Positions 53,830 to 63,665 of a DNA stretch of 64,000 nucleotides are shown in pieces (position 1 is the first letter of the stretch; each line of letters opens with the position of its first letter). The stretch spans positions 66,191 through 130,190 of the forward strand of contig CAMDQO010000004.1 in the NCBI GenBank assembly GCA_945906105.1. The letters run 5' to 3'. The position numbers were made by a program, and so were the translations under genes. The stretch is from Novosphingobium sp. Chol11. GTDB taxonomy: Bacteria > Pseudomonadota > Alphaproteobacteria > Sphingomonadales > Sphingomonadaceae. The notes beneath the pieces are model-generated. The model was not told the origin of the DNA. It searched no databases and saw only the letters and a program-made list of their open reading frames with translations.

Positions 53830-55959
53830 ATGTTACTGGTGCACGCCATGAATATGCAAACGCCGATCTCGCCCGCCGCCATTCCTTTTGCCGTTCCGTC
53901 CAGTCGCTGGGATGACTCGGCCGCTGCGGCGATGAGCCCGGCTCAACTGCTGCTTTATCGCTCCAACCTGCTGGGCAGCGATCTGACCGTGACCAATTTC
54001 GGCGGCGGCAACACTTCGGCCAAACTGACCGAGATCGATCCGTTGACCGGTGAGGCGGCTGAGGTGCTGTGGGTCAAAGGTTCGGGCGGTGACATCGGCT
54101 CGATGAAACTCGATGGCTTTGCCACGCTTTATCAGGCGAAGCTGCTCGGGCTGGAAGCGCTTTACGCCGGGCCGGATGATGACGACAAGATGGTCGGCTA
54201 TCTGCCGCATTGCACTTTCAACCTCAACACCCGCACCGCCTCTATCGACACACCGCTGCATTCGCTGCTGCCCTTCGCCCATGTCGATCACGTTCACCCC
54301 GACGCGATCATTGCGCTGGCGGCCTCATCGGGCGGCGAAGTGGCGACGCAGGAAATCTGGAGCGGCAAGATCGGCTGGCTGGGCTGGAAGCGCCCCGGCT
54401 ATACGCTGGGTGTGCAACTGCGCGATTATGTCGCGGCGAACCCCGATCTGGAAGGCGTGATGCTGGCGGGCCACGGCATCATCTGCTGGGCGGACAATGC
54501 CAAGGCTTGCTACGATCACACCGTTGCACTGATTGCCGATGCGGCGAACTATCTCAACGGCAAGCTGGCTGCGGCACCTGCCTTTGGTGGACAAGTCACC
54601 GCGCCGAACCCGGATCGCGCCGCCATCGCCGCTGATCTGATGCCGCGTTTGCGCGGGCTGATGACTGGTGATCGCCGCAAGCTTGGGCACTTCTCCGACG
54701 ACGCCGAGGCGCTGGAGTTTACTGGTTCGGCCCAGTTTGAGCGCCTTGCAGCCGTGGGCACCTCGTGTCCCGATCACTTCCTGCGCACCAAGATCGCGCC
54801 GCTGACGCTCGATCCATCGCGTCTGAAGGATGATGCCTATCTGTCTGAAAAGATTGCTGCCTACCGCGCGATGTATGCCGCCTATTACCAGCGCTGCAAA
54901 CGCGCCAACTCCCCCGCCATGCGCGATGCCAATCCGGTGGTTGTGCTGGTTTCGGGCATAGGCCGCATCACCTTTGCCACTGACAAGACCACCGCACGGC
55001 TGGCGGGGGAATTCTATGGCAATGCCATCAATGTGATGCGCGGGGCGGAAGCCATCGGCGACTATACTGGACTGGACGAGCAGGAAGCCTTCGACATCGA
55101 GTACTGGCTGCTTGAGGAAGCCAAGCTGCAACGAATGCCCGCGCCCAAACCGATGGTCGGCAAGGTGGCACTGGTCACCGGCGGTGCTGGCGGGATCGGC
55201 GCTGCCACCGCCGCCCGCCTGATGGCTGATGGCACCTGCGTCATGCTGGCAGATCGCGATGCCGCAGCGCTGGAAGAGGTGCTGTCCGGTTTCGCCAAGC
55301 AATATGGCAAGGACGTGATCCGCGCCGCCGTCTGCGATGTCACCGACGAAGCGCAGGTTCAGGCCGCTTTCGATCTGTGCGCGCGCGAATTTGGCGGGCT
55401 TGATATTCTCGTCGCCAATGCCGGGATCGCAAGCTCCGCACCGATTGAGGAAACCACGGTGGCGCTGTGGCGCAAAAATTACGATGTGCTTGCAGAAGGC
55501 TATTTCCTCACCAGCCGCGCGGCCTGGCCACTGCTCAAGGCGATGAAGGATCAAGGCGGGACTTCGGTGGTGTTCATCGGCTCGAAGAACGCCCTGGCGG
55601 CGGCGGCAGGGGCATCGGCCTATGCCAGCGCCAAGGCGGCGGCGAACCACCTCGCCCGCTGTCTGGCGCTGGAGGGCGCGCCCGAGGGCATCCGCGTCAA
55701 CGTGGTCAATCCCGATGCGGTAATCCGTGGCAGCAAGATCTGGGACGGTGACTGGCGTCAGGAACGCGCTGGCGCTCATGGCATCGATGCCGGCAAGGAA
55801 CTGGAAGAACACTACCGTCAGCGTTCACTGCTGAAGCGCGATGTTCTGCCCGAAGATATTGCTGAGGCGGTCTATTTCCTCGCCAGCGATATGTCGGCAA
55901 AGTCCACCGGCAACATGATCAATGTCGATGCGGGCAACGCACAGGCGTTCACGCGCTGA
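53830..55959 (+). CDS. Bifunctional rhamnulose-1-phosphate aldolase / short-chain dehydrogenase
   Basis: A 709-residue fusion. The N-terminal class II aldolase splits L-rhamnulose 1-phosphate to dihydroxyacetone phosphate and L-lactaldehyde. Its zinc His are in HVDHVHPDAIIAL and MLAGHGIICW. The C-terminal domain (from about 437) is an SDR with LVTGGAGGIGAATAARLM, and with Ser and YxxxK in SAYASAKAAANHL. It probably oxidises lactaldehyde to lactate. AGGGGAAG precedes ATG 53830; a later ATG at 53854 is less likely. This fusion is known from rhizobial rhamnose loci. Confidence 0.92.
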   Translation: MLLVHAMNMQTPISPAAIPFAVPSSRWDDSAAAAMSPAQLLLYRSNLLGSDLTVTNFGGGNTSAKLTEIDPLTGEAAEVLWVKGSGGDIGSMKLDGFATLYQAKLLGLEALYAGPDDDDKMVGYLPHCTFNLNTRTASIDTPLHSLLPFAHVDHVHPDAIIALAASSGGEVATQEIWSGKIGWLGWKRPGYTLGVQLRDYVAANPDLEGVMLAGHGIICWADNAKACYDHTVALIADAANYLNGKLAAAPAFGGQVTAPNPDRAAIAADLMPRLRGLMTGDRRKLGHFSDDAEALEFTGSAQFERLAAVGTSCPDHFLRTKIAPLTLDPSRLKDDAYLSEKIAAYRAMYAAYYQRCKRANSPAMRDANPVVVLVSGIGRITFATDKTTARLAGEFYGNAINVMRGAEAIGDYTGLDEQEAFDIEYWLLEEAKLQRMPAPKPMVGKVALVTGGAGGIGAATAARLMADGTCVMLADRDAAALEEVLSGFAKQYGKDVIRAAVCDVTDEAQVQAAFDLCAREFGGLDILVANAGIASSAPIEETTVALWRKNYDVLAEGYFLTSRAAWPLLKAMKDQGGTSVVFIGSKNALAAAAGASAYASAKAAANHLARCLALEGAPEGIRVNVVNPDAVIRGSKIWDGDWRQERAGAHGIDAGKELEEHYRQRSLLKRDVLPEDIAEAVYFLASDMSAKSTGNMINVDAGNAQAFTR

Positions 55960-55980
55960 CCGCTCTTGGAAGGGCAAACA

Positions 55981-57285
55981 ATGAGTAATCTTCCGCTATC
56001 CGCCGACCTGATCGCCGATGCCAACGCGCGCGAATTGTTCGCGCTTGACGAGGACTATGACGCGCTAGGCCGCAAGCTGGAGCGGACTGGCATCGACATC
56101 GACGCGATCAAGACCCGTGTGGCCGGCTTTTCGCTCGCCGTGCCCAGTTGGGGTGCGGGGCGCGGCGGCACGCGGTTTGCCAAGTTCCCGATTGCCGGTG
56201 AGCCGGCCAATGTGCATGAAAAGCTGGCAGACTGCGCGGTAATCAACCAGCTCAGCCGTGTCACTCCGCGCGTTTCCCCGCATTTTCCTTGGGACAAGGT
56301 GAGCGATTATGCCGCCCTGCGTGAGGAGGCTGCCAGCATGGGACTGGGCTTTGATGCGGTGAATTCGAACACCTTTCAGGACCAGCCGGGACAGGCGCAC
56401 AGCTACAACACCGGCTCGCTCTCCTCGACGGTCGAAGCCACGCGCCAGCAGGCGGTGGAACACAACATCGAATGCATCGAAATCGGCCAGCAGCTTGGTT
56501 CGACCGACCTCACCGTCTGGGTCGGCGATGGCACCAATTTCCCCGGCCAGCAGGACTTTGCCCGCAGCCTTGATCGCTATCTCGATGCCGCCGCGCAGGT
56601 TTACGCTGCGCTGCCGGGTGAATGGCGGATGCTGCTGGAACACAAGATGTTCGAACCGGCGTTCTATTCCACGGTCATTTCGGACTGGGGAAGTTCAATC
56701 CTCGCCGCGCAGCAGCTTGGCCCCAAGGCCAAGTGCCTCGTCGATCTTGGCCACCACGCGCCCAATGTGAATATCGAGCAGATCGTCGCCCGCCTCCACC
56801 GTTTCGGCAAGCTCGGCGGCTTCCACTTCAATGACAGCAAATACGGCGATGATGATCTCGATTCCGGATCGATCAACCCGCACCAGCTGTTCCTCGTGTT
56901 CAACGAACTGGTCGAGGCAGAACTCAATCCGCGTGCCAATGACGAGGGCGGCTTCAATCCCAGCTACATGATCGACCAGTCGCACAACGTGACCGACCCG
57001 ATTGAATCGATGCTCTCGTCAGCCGAGGCGATCACCCAATGTTATGCCAAGGCTTTGCTGGTTGACCGTGAGGCGCTGCACGCCGCGCAAGACAGCAACG
57101 ACACGATGATGGCCTTTCAGGCACTGCGCCGGGCCTACAACGTGGACGTCGCCCCGATCCTCGCCAAGGCGCGGATGGAAGCGGGCGGAGCCATCGATGT
57201 GCTCGGCACCTATCGGCAGAGCCAGTGGCGGCCTCGCAAGGCGCAGGAACGCAAGGCGGTCGGTCTGGGCGCGGGGATCGTCTAG
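55981..57285 (+). CDS. rhaI: L-rhamnose isomerase
   Basis: Interconverts L-rhamnose and L-rhamnulose. The 434-residue TIM barrel matches the rhizobial/Pseudomonas-type (RhaI) enzyme rather than E. coli RhaA: IEIGQQLGSTDLTVWVGDG, the metal ligands in LVDLGHHAPNVNIEQI, and GGFHFNDSKYGDDDLDSG. Start ATG 55981 with GGAAGGG upstream, 21 bases after the aldolase fusion. First enzyme of the pathway. Confidence 0.93.
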   Translation: MSNLPLSADLIADANARELFALDEDYDALGRKLERTGIDIDAIKTRVAGFSLAVPSWGAGRGGTRFAKFPIAGEPANVHEKLADCAVINQLSRVTPRVSPHFPWDKVSDYAALREEAASMGLGFDAVNSNTFQDQPGQAHSYNTGSLSSTVEATRQQAVEHNIECIEIGQQLGSTDLTVWVGDGTNFPGQQDFARSLDRYLDAAAQVYAALPGEWRMLLEHKMFEPAFYSTVISDWGSSILAAQQLGPKAKCLVDLGHHAPNVNIEQIVARLHRFGKLGGFHFNDSKYGDDDLDSGSINPHQLFLVFNELVEAELNPRANDEGGFNPSYMIDQSHNVTDPIESMLSSAEAITQCYAKALLVDREALHAAQDSNDTMMAFQALRRAYNVDVAPILAKARMEAGGAIDVLGTYRQSQWRPRKAQERKAVGLGAGIV

Positions 57286-57313
57286 GCCGCGAGAAAAGCA
57301 GGGAGAGAAAACA

Positions 57314-58378
57314 ATGATTGATCGCCGGGAAGTACTGAAGAATGCCATGATGGGCGGGGTCGCGCTGTCGCTGTTCAGCCCTGCCGCCGTTCTCGCAGCC
57401 GACGATCCTTACCTGCGCTTCGTCCACCCTGAACTGCGCGATATGGCCAAGTACTTTGGCACCATGGCCGGTAACAACACGCCGTTCACCATGGCAAATC
57501 TGCCAGAACGGCGCGCCGGGATGGCGCGGTTCAGTCGCCCGCTGCGCAAGGATGTGCCGGTTGAGAAGCGGACGATCCCCGGCGCGAAGGGCCAGCCCGA
57601 CCTTACCTTCCAGCTCATCAATGCCGCGCCCGGCGAAGCGCGCGCCGCAATCGTCGATATGCACGGCGGCGGCTTCATCATGGGTGATGCCATGGGCGAT
57701 GTTGCCGGGCTTCAGGACATCTGCGCCGAGCTTGGCACGGTGGCGATCTCGGTCGAATATCGCCTTGCGCCGGAAACGACCTGGGCCGGTTCTGTCGAGG
57801 ACAATTACGCGGCGCTCAAGTGGCTGCACGCCAATGCCGCCAGCGTCGGCGCTGATCCTGCGCGGATTGCGGTGATGGGCGGCAGCGCCGGGGGTGGCCA
57901 CGCGGCCCTTCTCGCCATCACTGCGCGTGATCGTGGAGAGGTTCCCATCGCCTTCCAGTGCCTGATCTACCCGATGCTTGATGATCGCACCGGCACTTCG
58001 CGCAAGATGCCTGACCATGTCGGGAAACTGGTGTGGACCCCTGAGAGCAACCGTTTCGGCTGGAAGAGCTTTCTGGGTCAGGAGCCGGGCCGGGCGAAAG
58101 CGCCCAAAGGCAGTGTTCCGGCCCGCCTCGCCGACCTTTCGGGCCTGCCGCCAGCCTTCATCGGCGTCGGCTCGCTCGATCTGTTTCATGATGAGGACGT
58201 CGAATATGCCCGCCGTTTGAACCGCGCCGGTGTCGGCTGCGAACTGATCGTTATTCCCGGTGCCTTCCATGGCTTTGACATGGCAGGACTGATCAATCCG
58301 AAGAACCGCGTCGCCAAGTGGTTCAATGCGGCCAAGCTTGACGCCCTGCGGCGCGGGCTTGGCATCGCTAGTGCATAA
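57314..58378 (+). CDS. Exported alpha/beta hydrolase (HSL-type esterase)
   Basis: A 354-residue esterase with a signal peptide ending VLAAD. It has the oxyanion motif MHGGGFIMGD, the Ser nucleophile in VMGGSAGGGH, the Asp in GSLDLFHDED and the His in GAFHGFDMAG, all of the hormone-sensitive-lipase family. It lies between rhamnose isomerase and the rhamnosidase with short gaps. It may remove acetyl or acyl groups from rhamnosides before cleavage; that role is inferred from context. Confidence 0.87.
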   Translation: MIDRREVLKNAMMGGVALSLFSPAAVLAADDPYLRFVHPELRDMAKYFGTMAGNNTPFTMANLPERRAGMARFSRPLRKDVPVEKRTIPGAKGQPDLTFQLINAAPGEARAAIVDMHGGGFIMGDAMGDVAGLQDICAELGTVAISVEYRLAPETTWAGSVEDNYAALKWLHANAASVGADPARIAVMGGSAGGGHAALLAITARDRGEVPIAFQCLIYPMLDDRTGTSRKMPDHVGKLVWTPESNRFGWKSFLGQEPGRAKAPKGSVPARLADLSGLPPAFIGVGSLDLFHDEDVEYARRLNRAGVGCELIVIPGAFHGFDMAGLINPKNRVAKWFNAAKLDALRRGLGIASA

Positions 58379-58400
58379 GAATTCTGGGAGAGAAAAACCG

Positions 58401-61400
58401 ATGAGCCGCCATTCCACCGTCCGCCGCCTGCGCCTTGGACTGATCGCCGCAACCGCGCTCAGCGCCATGCCCGCCTTGGCCCAGCAAGCACCCCAACCGG
58501 CAGCTCCTGCCGCTCAGGAAGCGGGCGATTCCTCGCTTGAAGCGCAGTTCCAGAACCCGCCTCAGTCCGCCCGCCCGCGCGTGTGGTGGCACTGGATGAA
58601 CGGCAACATCTCCAAGGACGGTATCGCCAAGGACTTGGCATGGATGAAGCGTGTTGGCATTGGCGGCCTACAGAACTTTGACGCCGACCTGATGACTCCG
58701 CAGATCGTTGACAAGCGGTTGGTCTATATGACGCCCGAGTGGAAGGACGCCTTCGCCTTTGCCGCCAGCGAGGCAGACCGGCTTGGTCTGGAACTGGCGA
58801 TTGCGGCATCACCCGGCTGGTCGGAAACCGGCGGCCCCTGGGTGAAACCTGAAGATGGCCTGAAGAAGCTGGTCTGGTCTGAATTGACGGTGAAGGGCGG
58901 CAAGCCTTTCAAGGGCAAGCTCGCCCCGCCGCCGCAGACTACGGGGCCGTTCGGCAGCTTGGCTCCTGCCAAGGGCATCGCGGAAATGATGGGTTCCAAG
59001 CAGAGCAAGAAACCACCGCAGCACTACGGCGAAGTGAAAGTCCTGGCCTTTCCGGTAACGGAAACTGCAGAGCTGGTGCCGGTGGCCGCGCGTGACGGCC
59101 TTGGCACAGTGCTTGATGCCCCGCGTCTTGCCGATGCCGATCTTGCCAATGGCGTCGATCTTGCCCCCGATAAATCGGGCAAGAGCCCGGCAATTGTGTT
59201 CGACTATGGCAAGTCTGTCACCGCGCGCACGGTTTCGTTGTTCGCCCCGGGTGCAGCGATGATGTTCGTCGGCGCGCTGTTCAGCCCACGGCTGGAAGCC
59301 AGCGACAATGGCACCGACTGGCGCAAGGTGATCGATCTTGAAACCTCGCAAACCACCGCGACCTATTCCTTTGCCCCGGTGACCGCGCGCTATTTCCGCG
59401 TTGAATTCCTGCCAAAGACTGACATTCAGCCGCTGCAAATGGGCGGGGCGGCACCGGGCACGGTCATGGGCGGCAACATGATGGGGGATATGTCCAAGGC
59501 CTTTGGCGGCAAGCCGATGACCGTGGGCGACCTGCGTCTGTTCGGCGTGCCGCGTGTTGATCGCTATGAAACCAAGGCCGGTTTCGCCATTGCGCAGGAC
59601 TACTTTGCGCTGACCGGGCAAAGCGATGGTGCCAGCGGCGTTGCCCCTGCCTCTGTCATGGACCTGACCGACAAGCTGAAGGCCGACGGCGCGCTCGACT
59701 GGACGCCGCCGCGTCTGCCGAATGGGGGTCAGTGGCGCGTGCTGCGGCTGGGCCATTCGCTGCTCGGCACGACCAACCACCCTGCCCCGCCCGAGGCGAC
59801 GGGCCTTGAGGTCGACAAGTTCGATGGCGATGCCGTGCGCCGCTATCTGGAACATTACATCGGTATGTACCGCGATGCGTCGGGCGGCCTGATCGGCAAG
59901 CGCGGAGTTCAGGCGATCCTGACCGATTCCATTGAAGTCGGCGCGGCCAACTGGACGCCGAAGATGATCGAACAGTTCAAGCGCCTGCGCGGTTATGATC
60001 CCACGCCCTGGATGCCAGCTTTGACCGGCGTGCTGATCGGCAACCGTGAGGATTCTGATCGCTTCCTGTTCGATTACCGCCGCACCCTCGCCGATCTGAT
60101 GGCCAGCGAGCATTACGGCACGGTCGCCAAGGTGGCGCACGAACATGGCCTGAAAGTCTATGGCGAGGCGCTGGAAGACAAACGCCCCTCGCTCGGCGAT
60201 GATATGCAAATGCGCCGCTATGCCGATATTCCGATGGCGGCCATGTGGACGCACACCCGCAAGGATGGCCCGAAGCTGACCTATCTTGCCGATATCAAGG
60301 GCGCAGCTTCGGTGGCGCATATCTATGGCCAGAACCTCGTCGCGGCGGAATCGATGACGGCGGCGCTCAACCCCTGGGCCTATGGTCCGGCGGATCTGAA
60401 ACGGGTGATCGATCTGGAATTCGTCACCGGCGTCAACCGTCCGGTGATCCACACCTCGGTCCATGTGCCGGTGGAAGACAAGAAGCCCGGCCTGTCGCTG
60501 TTCATCTTCGGCCAGTACTTCAATCGCAACGAGAGCTGGGCTGAACTGGCCACGCCTTGGGTCGATTACCTGTCGCGCAATTCGCTGATGCTGCAACAGG
60601 GCCGCAACCACGCCGATGTCGCCTATTTCTATGGCGAGGAAGGCCCGCTGACCGGACTCTATGGCGAAAAAGCGGTGGCCGATGCGCCAAAGCTCTATGC
60701 CTATGACTTCATCAATGCCGATGCGCTGAACGATGCCCTGAGCAATGACGGCAATGATCTGGTCGCCAAAGGCGGCGCGCGTTACCGGGTGATCTATCTG
60801 GGCGGTTCGTCGCGCAAGATGACTCTGGCCACGCTGAAGCGGCTCGCGGTGCTGGTTGAAGGTGGGGTAACACTGGTTGGCCTGAAGCCAGAGACCGATC
60901 CGGGCCTTGGCGGCAACATGGCCGAATTTTCAGCTCTGGTGGCAAAGTTGTGGCCTGGCAGAGTCAATGCTTCAATGCGCGAAATCGGCACTGTGCGAGG
61001 CAAGGGCCGCGTCATCGCATCGACCGATATCGAAGCAGTTCTGGCCACAATCGGCGTCGCACCTGACTTTCGCTTCACTGGCGGACAGGAAGGGGCGGCA
61101 ATCCCCTTCGCACATCGCAAGCTGGCAGATGGCGAGAGCTATTTTATCGTCAACCAGAAAGAGCGCACCGAAACCATCGAGGCGCACTTCCGCGTCGCCG
61201 CAAAACTGCCCGAACTGTGGCGTGCTGAAACAGGTAAGTCTGAGCCGCTCAGCTACCGGACCGAGAATGGCGAAACAATTGTGCCGCTCACACTGCGCGG
61301 CGATGAAGCGGTGCACATCGTGTTCCGTAAATCCACTCTCGGCGAATCATTGGCGATCAAGAAGCTGGAGCCGGTGGCGCTCGCGGAACTGACGGGCGCA

Positions 61401-61859
61401 TGGAATGTCACCTTCCAGCAGGGACGCGGCGCTCCGGCTGCGGCGACTTTTGCCAAGCTCGCGCCACTTGATGAAAATGCCGATGCCGGGATCAAGTACT
61501 TTTCCGGCATCGCCACCTATGTGCAGGATTTTACCACACCAAAGGGTTGGAAGGCGGGGCAGCCGCTGTGGCTTGATCTGGGCGAGGCCCGCGAAGTGGC
61601 CGAAGTCCGCATCAACGGCAAGCTGGCGGGCCATGCCTGGCACGCGCCTTATCGCATCGATATTGGCGCGGCGGCTAAGACTGGCAAGAACCGGCTCGAG
61701 ATCAAGGTCGCCAATCTGTGGGTCAACCGCCTGATCGGCGATGCGCAACCGGGAGCTCAGAAGCTCACCTGGTCTGCTATGCCGACCTACCGCGCCGATG
61801 CGCCGCTGCGCCGTTCAGGCCTGATCGGCCCGGTCATGCTGCTGGGGCAAGGAAAGTGA
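58401..61859 (+). CDS. GH106 alpha-L-rhamnosidase
   Basis: A 1152-residue exported glycosidase that releases L-rhamnose from plant glycosides or pectin. A signal peptide ends ALAQQ. The family GH106 start VWWHWMNGNISKDGIAKDLA is clear, with the catalytic-domain segments ILTDSIEVGAANWTPKM and LKVYGEALEDKRPSLGDDMQ. The C-terminal part carries beta-sandwich modules (WLDLGEAREVAEVRINGKLA). Start ATG 58401 has GGGAGAG upstream. Last gene of the rhamnose arm. Sphingomonad GH106 enzymes act on flavonoid rhamnosides. Confidence 0.93.
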   Translation: MSRHSTVRRLRLGLIAATALSAMPALAQQAPQPAAPAAQEAGDSSLEAQFQNPPQSARPRVWWHWMNGNISKDGIAKDLAWMKRVGIGGLQNFDADLMTPQIVDKRLVYMTPEWKDAFAFAASEADRLGLELAIAASPGWSETGGPWVKPEDGLKKLVWSELTVKGGKPFKGKLAPPPQTTGPFGSLAPAKGIAEMMGSKQSKKPPQHYGEVKVLAFPVTETAELVPVAARDGLGTVLDAPRLADADLANGVDLAPDKSGKSPAIVFDYGKSVTARTVSLFAPGAAMMFVGALFSPRLEASDNGTDWRKVIDLETSQTTATYSFAPVTARYFRVEFLPKTDIQPLQMGGAAPGTVMGGNMMGDMSKAFGGKPMTVGDLRLFGVPRVDRYETKAGFAIAQDYFALTGQSDGASGVAPASVMDLTDKLKADGALDWTPPRLPNGGQWRVLRLGHSLLGTTNHPAPPEATGLEVDKFDGDAVRRYLEHYIGMYRDASGGLIGKRGVQAILTDSIEVGAANWTPKMIEQFKRLRGYDPTPWMPALTGVLIGNREDSDRFLFDYRRTLADLMASEHYGTVAKVAHEHGLKVYGEALEDKRPSLGDDMQMRRYADIPMAAMWTHTRKDGPKLTYLADIKGAASVAHIYGQNLVAAESMTAALNPWAYGPADLKRVIDLEFVTGVNRPVIHTSVHVPVEDKKPGLSLFIFGQYFNRNESWAELATPWVDYLSRNSLMLQQGRNHADVAYFYGEEGPLTGLYGEKAVADAPKLYAYDFINADALNDALSNDGNDLVAKGGARYRVIYLGGSSRKMTLATLKRLAVLVEGGVTLVGLKPETDPGLGGNMAEFSALVAKLWPGRVNASMREIGTVRGKGRVIASTDIEAVLATIGVAPDFRFTGGQEGAAIPFAHRKLADGESYFIVNQKERTETIEAHFRVAAKLPELWRAETGKSEPLSYRTENGETIVPLTLRGDEAVHIVFRKSTLGESLAIKKLEPVALAELTGAWNVTFQQGRGAPAAATFAKLAPLDENADAGIKYFSGIATYVQDFTTPKGWKAGQPLWLDLGEAREVAEVRINGKLAGHAWHAPYRIDIGAAAKTGKNRLEIKVANLWVNRLIGDAQPGAQKLTWSAMPTYRADAPLRRSGLIGPVMLLGQGK

Positions 61860-61930
61860 GCCGCGCTCTGGCTGAGTAACGGGCAGCAAAGACCCTGCAT
61901 GGCATAGACCCTGACTGGCAGGAAATCCCG

Positions 61931-62006
61931 TGGTGGGCGCTGACGGGCTCGAACCGCCGACCCTCTCGGTGTAAACGAGATGCTCTACCAACTGAGCTAA
62001 GCGCCC
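61931..62006 (-). tRNA. tRNA-Val (anticodon TAC)
   Basis: A complete cloverleaf: acceptor GGGCGCT / AGCGCCC, D-loop AGCTCAGTTGGTAGAGC, anticodon arm TCTCG-TTTACAC-CGAGA, T-arm GGCGGTTCGAGCCC. The discriminator A and the encoded CCA are at 61931-61934. No integrase lies beside it. Confidence 0.96.
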
Positions 62007-62048
62007 CCTGTGCGGGGAACGGCGCTTCTACAGTGCCAAGCGGTGCGG

Positions 62049-62522
62049 TCAAGCAGGCTTCGACAGCTTGTTGACGAGTGCGCTGGCGGCGGCGGTAACA
62101 TCGGCCCAAGTCTGCTCGAAACCGGCAGCATCTCCGTAATAGGGATCAGCCACCCCCTGCCCTTCACGGCCCCCCACCAGATCCAGCAGGAGGGCCAGTT
62201 CTGCGCGTGCATCTGGTGGCGCAATCCGTTCAAGTTCACCAAGGTTGGCATGATCGAGCGCAAAAATGTGGGTGTAATCAGCGAAATCGGCGCGGCGCAC
62301 CTGCCGGGCGCGATAATGGGCGATATCAACGCCGTGCCGCTGCGCCGTGGCCATCGCGCGCGGATCCGGCGCATGGCCTGCGTGCCAGTCCCCGGTCCCC
62401 GCCGAATCGATGCTGACTTCAAGACCGGCGCTTTGCGCAGTCTGACGAAACGCGGCTTCAGCCAATGGCGAGCGGCAGATATTACCGAGGCAGACAAACA
62501 GGACAGCAGGTTTGATAGGCAT
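62049..62522 (-). CDS. Low-molecular-weight protein-tyrosine phosphatase
   Basis: A 157-residue phosphatase with the P-loop VCLGNICRSPLAEAAF near residue 10 (CX5R-S) and the general-acid Asp in VADPYYGDAAGFEQTW near 127. It usually counteracts tyrosine kinases of exopolysaccharide export, but none is nearby. It is monocistronic beside tRNA-Val. Confidence 0.92.
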   Translation of the reverse strand: MPIKPAVLFVCLGNICRSPLAEAAFRQTAQSAGLEVSIDSAGTGDWHAGHAPDPRAMATAQRHGVDIAHYRARQVRRADFADYTHIFALDHANLGELERIAPPDARAELALLLDLVGGREGQGVADPYYGDAAGFEQTWADVTAAASALVNKLSKPA

Positions 62523-62621
62523 GGCGTCTGTTTAGGCCAAGGATATGGCCAACGAAAGAGAGATAGAGTGAGGGGAGAAACTGACTGTTGGACCGTAACA
62601 GCCAGCCCCTCCCCTCGGGTG

Positions 62622-62652
62622 CCATCCCCCAGAGGCGAGGGGCGGGGGATGG
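62622..62652. terminator. 9-bp hairpin after the winged-helix gene
   Basis: CCATCCCCC and GGGGGATGG pair across a 13-base loop that itself contains GAGGCGAGGG. It lies just past the stop of the 62663 gene (minus strand). No T run. Confidence 0.45.
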
Positions 62653-62662
62653 CGGCAGACAC

Positions 62663-63643
62663 TTAGATCGGGCTGACCTTACCGCTGACGCTGACCGAGC
62701 TGGCGCTGCCTTCATCGATCAAGTCAAAATAGCGAGACATGGCGTCTGCCGCCTTGTCGCTCAGTTCGATGAAAGCACGGCGGCGATCAGCCATGTCTTC
62801 CACCCGCTGGAATATTCCGACCTCGCACATCTGGCCAATCCAGCGCAGCGCGGTAGTCGGCGGGACGGCGGCGGCGATGCACAGTGATGTCACCGAAACG
62901 CGCTTCATTTCGCCGCGCGCGGCAGTGAGATCGAGCAGCATATCCCAAGCCGGATCGGCAAACAGTTCTGCATCAAAACAACGCGCGCGCTGCTGGCGCT
63001 GGCGGATAATGCGGCGCACGAGGCGCGGATCGGGCAGCGGTGGCCGCGCTTTCCTGACCAGCGGCTCGTCCTGTTCGGGCGCACCGGCAAAAGCAAAAGC
63101 AGGAGCCTGTACCAACGCCGATGATCCGCCAATCCGGCCAAGCTGGGTGGCGATCTGGCCAACCTGCTCGGTCAAGCGGAGCAAGGCGAGGCGATCCTCC
63201 TCCGCCATTTCACGAACACGTCCCCGTGGTGCCAGAGCGCGCACCCGGCCCAGCGCCATCACGTAATCAGCGCGACCGGGATCGACGAGCAATTGCGCGC
63301 CCGATTGATCGAGGCAGCCAAAAACATCATCCAGTGCATCAAGTGTCGTCGAGACGATCAGCTGTATTCCGGCCTGCGCCGCGCGCATATCCAGCCGCGT
63401 GAGCGCCGCAAGGCTGGCTCCATCAGCCAAGGGGCAATCGACCAGCACCACTTCGCCCAGTGGATGGGCATCACCTGACAGCAAGCGTTCAACCGGTTGC
63501 GCAGCAGTAACATGGAAACCGGCGCTGACTGCATCGTCCCGCAATTGGCCGAGAACGTGCGACCGATCAGCAAAGACCGCGAGCGACAGCATGACGCCTG
63601 CATCATTAGCAGCTTGCGAGTAAGCGAAGGGCGCCTGCACCAT
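62663..63643 (-). CDS. Two-domain winged-helix regulator under a LexA box
   Basis: A 326-residue protein from ATG 63643 (GGAG upstream). Residues 15-140 have a receiver-like alternation, with Asp in EVVLVDCPLADG but no clear full set of phospho-site residues. A linker and a coiled segment (REMAEEDRLALLRLTEQVGQ) lead to a C-terminal MarR-like winged helix (SVTSLCIAAAVPPTTALRWI, EDMADRRRAFIELS). A GTTC-N7-GTTC box overlaps its promoter. The N-terminal resemblance is weak. A role in the SOS response is inferred from that box. Confidence 0.75.
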   Translation of the reverse strand: MVQAPFAYSQAANDAGVMLSLAVFADRSHVLGQLRDDAVSAGFHVTAAQPVERLLSGDAHPLGEVVLVDCPLADGASLAALTRLDMRAAQAGIQLIVSTTLDALDDVFGCLDQSGAQLLVDPGRADYVMALGRVRALAPRGRVREMAEEDRLALLRLTEQVGQIATQLGRIGGSSALVQAPAFAFAGAPEQDEPLVRKARPPLPDPRLVRRIIRQRQQRARCFDAELFADPAWDMLLDLTAARGEMKRVSVTSLCIAAAVPPTTALRWIGQMCEVGIFQRVEDMADRRRAFIELSDKAADAMSRYFDLIDEGSASSVSVSGKVSPI

Positions 63644-63665
63644 TGTTCCGACTCCGTTCTGATAT

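Noticed and set aside
54325..55812. A 495-codon open frame antisense to the aldolase-dehydrogenase fusion
   Set aside because: Composition-driven shadow; the plus strand carries clear motifs throughout.
58809..60611. A 600-codon open frame on the minus strand
   Set aside because: It is antisense to the GH106 gene, has no family features, and arises from high GC at third codon positions.
61931..62006. tRNA-Val as an integration site
   Set aside because: No integrase and no repeated tRNA 3' end were seen nearby.
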